DNA of 64,000 bases from Bermanella sp047621325. GTDB lineage: Bacteria; Pseudomonadota; Gammaproteobacteria; Pseudomonadales; Oceanobacteraceae. The first letter of the stretch is position 1, and every line of letters starts with the position of its first letter. Made by a program: the position numbers and the translations under genes. Of this stretch, positions 18,796 to 26,893 are shown piece by piece. Under the pieces are notes generated by a model. The model did not search any database, was not told where the DNA came from, and saw only the letters and a program-made list of their open reading frames with translations. The stretch is from contig JBLHLT010000001.1 of assembly GCA_047621325.1 (NCBI GenBank), forward strand, positions 335,726 through 399,725, given 5' to 3'.

Positions 18796-20205
18796 TTATC
18801 GTATCTGGCTTATATCCGCCTGAATCTTGCTAATTGGACGCACCCAAGGCTTGCCCTTAATCGTTTTTGAAAGCTGCTTGGCCTGCTGATTAGCTTGCTG
18901 CTTATCGTCCATAGGGCCGTAAACCACAACAAACCAAGGCTCGCCTTTATATCGTGTTTCATAAATCGTTAATTTACTGCCATCCATTTGCCGAGCAAAT
19001 CTTCGCACAAATGCCTTGGCACTCTCTTCATTACGCACCCCTAATAATTGCAGCGCATAAGACTGACTAGGCGCCAAAAGCAATGGATGAGTACTTGATG
19101 GCCCCGACGTAACTGATCGAGCCACTGCAGCAATAGGTGTGGGCTTAATTTTGCCCAAGGATACAGGGGGTGTCTCTACCCTTTTAGGGATAGACGCATC
19201 GCTTGACGATAATATATTTTGCTTGGGGACGTTATCATCAAACGAATCTATCTCAGCCTTACTCAAGATAGTCTCTAGATCGGGGGGCTCAATAGCTGAA
19301 ACGACTGAATCTACATGTTGGTTAGTTTTCAAACCCTCTTCTTCAGTAGTCAACCCAGCATTTGATACAGGACTTTCAAGAACATTATTACGCGCCTCTT
19401 GCTGAGCTAAAAGCAGCGCAATAACATCCTCACTTTCTGCTGGACGATTATCCTGATAAAGAAATGACACAAACAGTGCTGAACCTATCAGGCAAACCGC
19501 CGCAATATGCCCTAGCGGCAAGCGTCCTGAGCGCTGTTTCTGATTATCTTGTTCCAACTCAATTAGCTCTATCAACCTCCCAGGAACGCCTTTACTTAAT
19601 AACCACAACTGGTGCATATCTTTGCTACTTAGTGGCAGAACATCTATTCCTGAGCGTTTAAATAATTGAGATATGAATAACTCACTCTCATCTTCAGAAA
19701 GCGGGGATAGCTCGATCAAATGATATAATTTATTTTCAAAGTGATTCTGTAAGTCATTAAGACGTGCCTTTAAGGACTCGTCACCACACAAAATGAGCCG
19801 CCAGCCGTGTTCTTGAGCAGATTTTTCCATCAAAAGTTTCAGCACATCATCCGCAATCAAGTGTGCATCATCAATTAGAAGATGCAGCGTTTCCTGCTGT
19901 TGAGCCATTTTTTTCAATTCGGAATCAAGATCTAAAAGATTAGCACTACAACCTAGCTGCTGTGCGATAGCGTCTATCAACTCAGCCAGTTGGCAAGTTT
20001 GTACGGAGTTTATGAGAATAACTTGATGATGAACGCTTAGCTGAGCAGTTGCTACTTCAAGCAATGCTGTTTTACCGATGTCGACGGGGCCCGTTATCAG
20101 TACCGCCATAGCACTGAACTCTTGAACGTGCAGCAACATATCCAGTTGCTGCTCGCGCTCCCCTAATAGGATAATGTCGGGAGATGCCTTATTTGAGTCA
20201 GCCAT
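18796..20205 (-). CDS. damX: DamX-like AAA ATPase with C-terminal SPOR domain
   Basis: 469-residue inner-membrane protein likely linked to cell division. The N-terminal cytoplasmic AAA-type ATPase (ExeA-like) has Walker A GPVDIGKTALL near residue 43 and Walker B-like LHLLIDDAH. A single transmembrane helix (HIAAVCLIGSALFVSFLY) lies near residue 240, then a long polar linker, and a SPOR domain at the end (SYALQLLGVRNEESAKAFVR to the C-terminus), which in this family binds denuded septal glycan strands. The ATG at 20205 follows a GGAGG site. The gene lies 19 bp after aroB, as in the aroK-aroB-damX arrangement of Pseudomonas and enterobacteria. Confidence 0.88.
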   Translation of the reverse strand: MADSNKASPDIILLGEREQQLDMLLHVQEFSAMAVLITGPVDIGKTALLEVATAQLSVHHQVILINSVQTCQLAELIDAIAQQLGCSANLLDLDSELKKMAQQQETLHLLIDDAHLIADDVLKLLMEKSAQEHGWRLILCGDESLKARLNDLQNHFENKLYHLIELSPLSEDESELFISQLFKRSGIDVLPLSSKDMHQLWLLSKGVPGRLIELIELEQDNQKQRSGRLPLGHIAAVCLIGSALFVSFLYQDNRPAESEDVIALLLAQQEARNNVLESPVSNAGLTTEEEGLKTNQHVDSVVSAIEPPDLETILSKAEIDSFDDNVPKQNILSSSDASIPKRVETPPVSLGKIKPTPIAAVARSVTSGPSSTHPLLLAPSQSYALQLLGVRNEESAKAFVRRFARQMDGSKLTIYETRYKGEPWFVVVYGPMDDKQQANQQAKQLSKTIKGKPWVRPISKIQADISQIR

Positions 20206-20224
20206 CTTGCCCTCCATTTTATTA

Positions 20225-21304
20225 TTAGTTGGTCAGGTGCGTCAGAGTAGCCTCAAAATGATCCAGTGCGAAATCTGATGTAGTGATAGCATCACCCATT
20301 GCTCGCAAAAGAACCAATCTCAGCTTACCATCTAACACCTTTTTGTCTACTGCCATAAACTTTTTAAATTGATCAGCTCTCATCCCTTGAGGTGATTTTG
20401 TCGGCAAACCCGCAGCCACTAACAGCGACTCAATACGTATAACGTCTTGAGGCTCAATCCAACCTAAGCGCGCAGAAAGGTCTGCGGCCATTAGCATACC
20501 AACTGCAACAGCCTCGCCATGCAGCCAATTACCATAACCTTGGTCGGTCTCAATAGCATGGCCAAAAGTATGCCCAAGATTTAAAATGGCCCGAATACCG
20601 CCCTCGCGTTCATCCAATGCCACTACTTTTGCTTTATTCAAACATGAGGTTTCAATTGCATAAACAAGCGCGTCAGTGTCTTTCTTATTCAATAAATCGA
20701 TGTTGCTTTCTAACCAACCAAAGAATTCTAAGTCACATATTAAGCCGTACTTAATCACTTCTGCCATGCCAGCTGCCAACTCATTAGCGGGTAAGGTGCT
20801 TAAGCTATTGACGTCAATTAACACACACTTGGGCTGATGGAATGCACCAATCATATTTTTGCCCAGAGCGTGATTCACACCTGTTTTACCGCCGACAGAG
20901 GAATCTACTTGAGATAACAGCGTGGTCGGTATTTGAATAAAATCAACACCTCGCTGATAACTCGCAGCCGCAAAACCGGTCATATCGCCTACCACGCCAC
21001 CACCTAACGCAACCAATGTAGTGGTCCTGTTATGACGCTTACTTAACAACGCATCAAAAATAAGATTTAAATGATCTAAATTTTTAAACTCTTCACCATC
21101 AGGCAGAATGACCTCATCAACCTGAAACTCTGCAAATAGTGACTTAGCTTGTTCAAGATAGAGCGGTGCAACTGTTTCATTAGTGACGATCATAACTTGC
21201 TGCCCCTTCACGTAAGGCTTAACAAGTGACGAGTCAGCCAATACACCCTGACCTATAAAAATTGGATAGCTGCGCTCAGCCAAATCTACCGTTAAAGTTT
21301 TCAT
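20225..21304 (-). CDS. aroB: 3-dehydroquinate synthase
   Basis: AroB converts DAHP to 3-dehydroquinate, the second step of the shikimate pathway, using NAD+ and a divalent metal. It is 359 residues when started at the ATG at 21304 (MKTLTVDLAERSYPIFIG), which aligns with the family start; a TTG three codons upstream is less likely. The NAD-binding GGGVVGDMTGFAAASYQRG and metal-ligand regions (NLGHTFGHAIE; the WLHGEAVAVGM histidine) are intact. It is almost contiguous with aroK (1-bp gap), with no clear ribosome site, so coupling is expected. Confidence 0.97.
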   Translation of the reverse strand: MKTLTVDLAERSYPIFIGQGVLADSSLVKPYVKGQQVMIVTNETVAPLYLEQAKSLFAEFQVDEVILPDGEEFKNLDHLNLIFDALLSKRHNRTTTLVALGGGVVGDMTGFAAASYQRGVDFIQIPTTLLSQVDSSVGGKTGVNHALGKNMIGAFHQPKCVLIDVNSLSTLPANELAAGMAEVIKYGLICDLEFFGWLESNIDLLNKKDTDALVYAIETSCLNKAKVVALDEREGGIRAILNLGHTFGHAIETDQGYGNWLHGEAVAVGMLMAADLSARLGWIEPQDVIRIESLLVAAGLPTKSPQGMRADQFKKFMAVDKKVLDGKLRLVLLRAMGDAITTSDFALDHFEATLTHLTN

Positions 21305-21305
21305 A

Positions 21306-21833
21306 CTATTCAATGATATTAATCTCAGATAATCGCTTTAGGATTTCTTGCACAACAAATTTTGGATTACGGTCATCGGTGTAAATCGTGATGTCCGCTA
21401 CCTCTTGATACAGGGGATCTCGTTGTTTCATCAATCGAGTGAGAACTTCTTCTGGGTTATCTATTTGAAGTAGCGGTCTATTTTTATCTTTTGACGTACG
21501 TGCTAGCTGTTGTTCGACCGAGGTTTTAAGATAAACAACCGTGCCTCTGCTTTTAAGATGAAGACGGTTTTCAGATCGAAGCACGGCCCCACCACCCGTC
21601 GCCATTAACACATCACTTTCTTGCGTAATTTCATCAATAGCAATGACTTCACGGTCACGAAAACCCTGCTCACCTTCGACATCAAAGATCCACGGAATAT
21701 TGCACCCGCAACGATCTTCAATTTCTTTATCGCTATCTTTAAATTCAAGTTTTAATTCAGTGGAAAGCAAACGGCCGATGGTGCTTTTTCCAGCACCCAT
21801 CGGCCCCACTAAATAAATATTATGTTTTGCCAT
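21306..21833 (-). CDS. aroK: Shikimate kinase
   Basis: 175-residue P-loop kinase that phosphorylates shikimate at the 3-OH with ATP. The Walker A motif GPMGAGKSTIGRLL lies at residues 10-23, the substrate-binding DSDKEIE region around residue 34, and GGGAVLR near residue 80. The length is normal. It follows pilQ by 8 bp and precedes aroB, the usual arrangement. Confidence 0.96.
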   Translation of the reverse strand: MAKHNIYLVGPMGAGKSTIGRLLSTELKLEFKDSDKEIEDRCGCNIPWIFDVEGEQGFRDREVIAIDEITQESDVLMATGGGAVLRSENRLHLKSRGTVVYLKTSVEQQLARTSKDKNRPLLQIDNPEEVLTRLMKQRDPLYQEVADITIYTDDRNPKFVVQEILKRLSEINIIE

Positions 21834-21841
21834 ATATCTCT

Positions 21842-23938
21842 CTAGCGTGTGCTTAATACGTCCTTCACAAGCCTTGGTGTAATGAAGATTAGCAACTCGC
21901 TCTTGTCTTCTGTATGAGTAGTACGACGGAAAAGACGACCAATTACAGGTAAGTCGCCAAAGAATGGTGTTTTATCAATTTGTGTAACATCTTCCGACTG
22001 GAAAATACCACCTAGGACAATGGTTTCGCCATTATTAACTAATACTTGGGTCTCTAGCTCATTGGTATCAATCGTAGGAATATTATTAATAACCTCCCCT
22101 ATAGCGTCTTTATTAATAATTAAGTCCATCAATATGCGGTCATCCGGCGTAATCTGTGGTGTTACTTCTAACTTCAAGACAGCATCTTTAAATGTAATGG
22201 TGGTTGCACCACTGGCTGATGCTTGCTCGTATGGAATTTGTGAGCCAGCCTGAATACGAGCCGTTTGACCATCTGCAGTAATAACACGAGGCTGGGAAAT
22301 AATTTCTGCCTTACCATCAGACTCCATCGCAGACAATTCTAAATCCAACATATAATCAAATGCATTAACCCCTATACCAAAGGTAGTCGCATTGGCGCTA
22401 TTAACTGGCAAGTTAACCACACTGCCATCATCAAAGTTGAAATCTTTTGGATCATCTCCGTTCAGCCTATCTACAACAATATTATTGTAAGCAGTTGTCG
22501 CCGCACGCGAGCCGCCCGCCGTAATAATTTTATCGTTCTTCAATACACCGTAACCACCACCCCAGCGAATACCTAAGTTTTCACCTACGTTGGTAGACGC
22601 CACAACAATACGCGCTTCAATCAACACCTGACGAACAGGTACATCAAGAACTTTTATCGCTCGACGAACCGCTTCAATAGAAGTAGCTGTATCTTGTAAA
22701 ATAATAGTATTAGTACGCGCATCCACACTGGCACTACCGCGCTCACCCAATAACGAGCCTTCCGATGACACTAGCGCCAACAAATCAGTGGCTTTAGCGT
22801 ATCTAACCTGAATAAATTCCGTACGTAGCGGGGCAAAATCTTCAACTTGTCGATTAGCTTCTAATTCTATTTTTTGACGATTCGCGATTTGATCAGCAGG
22901 CCCAACCATTAGTACATTACCAATTTGTTGTTTCGCTAACCCTTGTGATTTAAGAACGATATCTAGTGCTTGATCCCAAGGTACATTTTTTAATCGTAAC
23001 GTTATGCTGCCTTGCACTGTATCGCTTGCTACCAAGTTAAATCCGGTGAAGTCTGCAATGATCTGCAATACAGTACGCACTTCGATATCTTGGAAGTTCA
23101 AAGATAATTTTTCACCCGTATATGGGAATCGCTCTTCTTTATTTCGCTCTTGCTCTGCCTTCGTTAACGGCTTCACATTAACGGTTAGCAAGTTGTCCGT
23201 TTGATAGGCAAGATATTCATAACGATCATCTGTAGGCTCAATGAAGAATACGGGCTTGCCTGATTCTATGGTGGCATCAATAAAACGCACAGGCGTGGCA
23301 AAGTCACGTACGTCCAAGCGACGACGCATTTCCTCAGAAAGCTTTACATTGCTAAACTCGACACGAATACGACCCGATTCCTGACTGATATCTACAGGTA
23401 CATTTGGATTACTCAAGCTAATAAGTACCTGACCTTCACCTAAATCTCCACGACGGAAATCCACATCAATAATACGACCGCTCTCGTCTTTTTTCTTAGA
23501 CTGATACTTAGGCCCATCCTGAGCGGTTAGCAGGCTAACATCAGCCTCTTGCGCAATTTCTTGCTGACCCACAATAACGAACAGGTCATTACCTTCAGTT
23601 CGAGTTTGATAGCCTGTTAATTCAGTTAAATTAATAATAACTCGGGTTTTTTCATTGGTGCCAACAATGATCGCTGTGCGTGCATTACCCATACCAATTT
23701 TGTGATATTTAGACTTAAGTTCACTCGTGGTGCCCGGTAAATCTAATGCAATACGTGCTGGCTCTTCAATGGTATAACCTGAAATAATTGGGGGAGTGCC
23801 ATCAAAAGACAATTTCATTTCAGTCTTATCGCCAGGCAAAGATGCAAACGTCACATCTTTAATTGCCGCTGCATAAAGCGAGGACGAAGCCAATATTAAC
23901 AAGGCGGCTAGACTATTTTTCAATATGGTATTTTTCAT
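21842..23938 (-). CDS. pilQ: Type IV pilus outer-membrane secretin PilQ
   Basis: PilQ forms the gated outer-membrane ring through which the type IV pilus passes. The 698-residue protein has a signal peptide, AMIN domains that bind peptidoglycan (about residues 25-250), an STN/N0 and N1 domain (LSLNFQDIEVRTVLQIIADF onward), and the C-terminal secretin domain with the VPVIGRLFRR signature near residue 665. It overlaps pilP by one base. Two short N-terminal AMIN repeats and the length fit Pseudomonas PilQ. Confidence 0.96.
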   Translation of the reverse strand: MKNTILKNSLAALLILASSSLYAAAIKDVTFASLPGDKTEMKLSFDGTPPIISGYTIEEPARIALDLPGTTSELKSKYHKIGMGNARTAIIVGTNEKTRVIINLTELTGYQTRTEGNDLFVIVGQQEIAQEADVSLLTAQDGPKYQSKKKDESGRIIDVDFRRGDLGEGQVLISLSNPNVPVDISQESGRIRVEFSNVKLSEEMRRRLDVRDFATPVRFIDATIESGKPVFFIEPTDDRYEYLAYQTDNLLTVNVKPLTKAEQERNKEERFPYTGEKLSLNFQDIEVRTVLQIIADFTGFNLVASDTVQGSITLRLKNVPWDQALDIVLKSQGLAKQQIGNVLMVGPADQIANRQKIELEANRQVEDFAPLRTEFIQVRYAKATDLLALVSSEGSLLGERGSASVDARTNTIILQDTATSIEAVRRAIKVLDVPVRQVLIEARIVVASTNVGENLGIRWGGGYGVLKNDKIITAGGSRAATTAYNNIVVDRLNGDDPKDFNFDDGSVVNLPVNSANATTFGIGVNAFDYMLDLELSAMESDGKAEIISQPRVITADGQTARIQAGSQIPYEQASASGATTITFKDAVLKLEVTPQITPDDRILMDLIINKDAIGEVINNIPTIDTNELETQVLVNNGETIVLGGIFQSEDVTQIDKTPFFGDLPVIGRLFRRTTHTEDKSELLIFITPRLVKDVLSTR

Positions 23939-24471
23939 TATTTTTCATCCCCGGCTGACTGGTTTAACCCCAAAGTTTGAGGTCTTGAAATCCAGCCGCC
24001 ACTGCCGTTCGGCACGACTTCGATTATTTCTATTTTATTATCATTCACATTAACAATTCGCCCATGGTTTTTACCCATGTATTGACCCTGCTCAACCATA
24101 TGAACATTGCCTGCTTGCGTTTTAACCAATGCCTTTAGCTTACCATCGACATCCTTTGAAAGCGTGCCTACCAAGGATAATTCACTCAAATTATAGCGCT
24201 CTAATGCTTCCTTAACTCGAACCTGACTAGGTGGATCCACTGTATCATCAACACGATTACTTAGCTCTTCAAACGCAACGGGTGATTCAAATGGTGAGCG
24301 TAACGCAGAGGCGCTGTATATAAATGCAGAATACGGCTTAAACTCTGGCAATGGTGCAATTCGCCCCTTGGGCTTAGCGGTAGTCTCAGCAATAAATTCC
24401 TGCAGATCACTTGTATTGGAATCACTGCAAGCCGCTAAAAAAATAATACTAAGTAATAATAGTCTCTTCAT
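23938..24471 (-). CDS. pilP: Type IV pilus lipoprotein PilP
   Basis: 177-residue inner-membrane-anchored lipoprotein linking the PilN/PilO platform to the PilQ secretin. The signal peptide ends in a lipobox-like FLAACSD, so Cys15 would be lipidated. The folded C-terminal beta domain (about residues 85-160; LSLVGTLSKDVDGKLKALVK) is typical of PilP. The gene lies 5 bp after pilO. Confidence 0.94.
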   Translation of the reverse strand: MKRLLLLSIIFLAACSDSNTSDLQEFIAETTAKPKGRIAPLPEFKPYSAFIYSASALRSPFESPVAFEELSNRVDDTVDPPSQVRVKEALERYNLSELSLVGTLSKDVDGKLKALVKTQAGNVHMVEQGQYMGKNHGRIVNVNDNKIEIIEVVPNGSGGWISRPQTLGLNQSAGDEK

Positions 24472-24476
24472 TACCG

Positions 24477-25127
24477 TTACCTTTTAGCTTTTTTATTTTT
24501 GCTAGGCTTTTTCGCTTCATCATTATAGCGATAAGTTTTAGCAATGATTTTCAAATTCAATTGATTGTTGTTTTTATCACCAGCAGGCACAACTGAAAAG
24601 TCGTGCAAGGTCACTATTCGACCAAGTCCGGCAACCGCACTCACAAACGCACCAAAATCATGATACTCGCCCACCACGTCAATATTAATAGGCAACTCGG
24701 TATAGAATTCAGTCTCAGTTTCTTTATCAAGATTAATAGAGCGTATATCTAAATTCGCACCAACAGCAGAAGCCGTAATATCTTCTAACAAACCGGCTAC
24801 TTCAGTATCTCTAGGCAGTTGACGCAATAAACTACCAAACGACTCTTCAATTTCAGCTAGTTGTTTTTTGTAAGCATCTAAGTTTGCCACTCGAAAAGCC
24901 TTTGTTTCAAAGTCTTTCTTAATAACATCTTCTTGAGCAATAACCTGATCATATCGCTCAATTGAACTTTGAATATCGAGGAAATAAAGTCCTACCAACA
25001 CACCAAAAAAAACCAAGGCTGCAAAAAACGCACGACCAGCAAGTGGCCACGACCCCATGTTATTCCAATCAATGTCGTTGACATCAAAACCATTAATCTT
25101 TTCAGTTAATTGTTGTAAATCCATCAC
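24477..25127 (-). CDS. pilO: Type IV pilus inner-membrane protein PilO
   Basis: 216-residue bitopic protein with one transmembrane helix near residues 30-48 (FFAALVFFGVLVGLYFL), a periplasmic coiled coil, and a ferredoxin-like C-terminal domain. It dimerises with PilN in the alignment subcomplex. The C-terminal tail is lysine-rich (PSKNKKAKR). The start overlaps the pilN stop by 4 bp, implying coupling. Confidence 0.94.
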   Translation of the reverse strand: MMDLQQLTEKINGFDVNDIDWNNMGSWPLAGRAFFAALVFFGVLVGLYFLDIQSSIERYDQVIAQEDVIKKDFETKAFRVANLDAYKKQLAEIEESFGSLLRQLPRDTEVAGLLEDITASAVGANLDIRSINLDKETETEFYTELPINIDVVGEYHDFGAFVSAVAGLGRIVTLHDFSVVPAGDKNNNQLNLKIIAKTYRYNDEAKKPSKNKKAKR

Positions 25128-25675
25128 TTAACTCCTTCAACAGCAGGAGTGGATTGATTAACCAGCATATCAAAGCTGTTATAACCATTATCACCCGATT
25201 TCACACCCAGTAAATTAGGGTTAGCAAACCAAAGAGATGCATCAAAATTACGCATCAACTGAGAGATTTGATCATTACTAGATGCCTGCCCTTTTATAGT
25301 AAACAAGGTTCCCTTGGAGGATACATCGGTCATAAATAATTCTTCAGGCATGATGCGCGCCATCTCATCAAACATGCGGACAATCACAGGACGATTACCC
25401 TGAAGGTCTTGAATCAATTTCATACGATCCAATAGCTCCTGTCTTTTGGTGCGCAATTCTTGAATTTCTTTGATTTTTTTATCAAGGGCAGAGGTTTGTT
25501 TCTGCACATATTGATTACGATATTCTTGTGCTTGAATAGCTTCACTAAAAGCACCACTGACAAACCACCAAATAGAAAGCGCGGCAATCAGTACTAAAGC
25601 GAGAACACCTACATATTCTTTTTGACGCTCTTGGCGTAATTCTTCACGCCAAGGCCTGAGGTTAATCTTTGCCAT
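25124..25675 (-). CDS. pilN: Type IV pilus inner-membrane protein PilN
   Basis: 183-residue bitopic protein. The cytoplasmic N-terminus carries the INLRPWREELR motif that binds PilM, then one membrane helix (VLALVLIAALSIWWFV) and a periplasmic coiled coil plus ferredoxin-like domain. It overlaps pilM by one base and pilO by four. Confidence 0.96.
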   Translation of the reverse strand: MAKINLRPWREELRQERQKEYVGVLALVLIAALSIWWFVSGAFSEAIQAQEYRNQYVQKQTSALDKKIKEIQELRTKRQELLDRMKLIQDLQGNRPVIVRMFDEMARIMPEELFMTDVSSKGTLFTIKGQASSNDQISQLMRNFDASLWFANPNLLGVKSGDNGYNSFDMLVNQSTPAVEGVK

Positions 25676-26739
25676 TAATCAAAACTCCTCATGGCTAAAC
25701 CACATGCCACTAATAAGCCAGGAGCATCATTTGCCAACACCTGTGCATTTACTTTTGCCCCTAGCGTCATATTGGCAAAGGGATTTGCAATAATGGCTGG
25801 CGTGCCAATTTTATCTTGCACCAACTGGGCTAAACCATCCAAAGACGATGTACCACCAGCCAATATCACATAATCAACATCATTATATTGGCTAGAGCTA
25901 TAGAAAAACTGCAAAGAGCGGCTAACTTGCTGAACCACTGACTCTTTAAACGGCATCAATATTTCAGTTGCATAATCATCTGGCAAGCCGCCCTCTAGTT
26001 TGGCTCGCACAGCTTCCTGGGCGCTAATACCATAACGGCGTTGTATTTCTTCTGTTAACTGCTGGCCACCAAACATTTGTTCGCGGGTATAAATGATCTT
26101 GCCTTGATTCAATACGTTCAGAGTGGTCATGGTGGCACCGATATCAATAATGGCCACCGTATCTTTTTGCTCACCCTCTAATTGTGACTCAAGCAATTTA
26201 AAAGCGCGCTCAATACAAAATGCCTCTACATCAACAACCGCAGATTCAATGCCGGCAATTTCGATAGAGTCTTCTCTGAGCTCGACTGTTTCTTTACGGC
26301 AAGCAGCAAGCAAAACATCTACACGCTGATCATCACCCTCAACAGCGCCTTGGATTTCAAAATCCATGGCAACTTCCTCAAGGGGATAAGGGATATATTG
26401 GTCTGCCTCTAACGTGATTTGCTGCTCCATTTCGTCATCAGACAGACCTGCGCCCATTTGAATGACTTTGGTAATAACAGCTGAGCCTGCCACTGCAACC
26501 GCTGCACGCTTGACACCCGTGCGAGATCGCAACAATGCTTTTTTGATAGCACCGCCGACGGCTTCTTCATCATTAATGGCTTGTTCAACCACTGAGTTTT
26601 CTGGCAGGGGCTCTGATGCGTAGGCTTCAACCTGCATTCGACCGTTTTGCTCAACAAGTTCAATTATTTTGATACTGGTTGAGCTAATATCGACCCCAAG
26701 GACTGCCTTATTTTTCTTTTTAAATAGATTGGCTAGCAC
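25675..26739 (-). CDS. pilM: Type IV pilus actin-like protein PilM
   Basis: 354-residue cytoplasmic FtsA/actin-like ATPase that binds the N-terminus of PilN and connects the pilus motors to the inner-membrane platform. Nucleotide-binding motifs are visible: GVDISSTSIKIIEL at residue 15, VAIIDIGATMTTLNVL near residue 198, and YVILAGGTSSLDGL near residue 293. It is the first gene of pilMNOPQ and is divergent from mrcA, with a 47-154 bp shared promoter region depending on the mrcA start. Confidence 0.96.
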   Translation of the reverse strand: MLANLFKKKNKAVLGVDISSTSIKIIELVEQNGRMQVEAYASEPLPENSVVEQAINDEEAVGGAIKKALLRSRTGVKRAAVAVAGSAVITKVIQMGAGLSDDEMEQQITLEADQYIPYPLEEVAMDFEIQGAVEGDDQRVDVLLAACRKETVELREDSIEIAGIESAVVDVEAFCIERAFKLLESQLEGEQKDTVAIIDIGATMTTLNVLNQGKIIYTREQMFGGQQLTEEIQRRYGISAQEAVRAKLEGGLPDDYATEILMPFKESVVQQVSRSLQFFYSSSQYNDVDYVILAGGTSSLDGLAQLVQDKIGTPAIIANPFANMTLGAKVNAQVLANDAPGLLVACGLAMRSFD

Positions 26740-26893
26740 TGCTATTCCTTAATTTATCCAGCATCCAAGGCGGAAAAATGCCAAAATGCACGAATATCGG
26801 AGCATTATAAGCACAATCCTGCGAAAAGAACAAAAACCATTTATAATGGCAACACCCCATAGTTACTGGGTAAACGAGCATTTTAAGCATTTA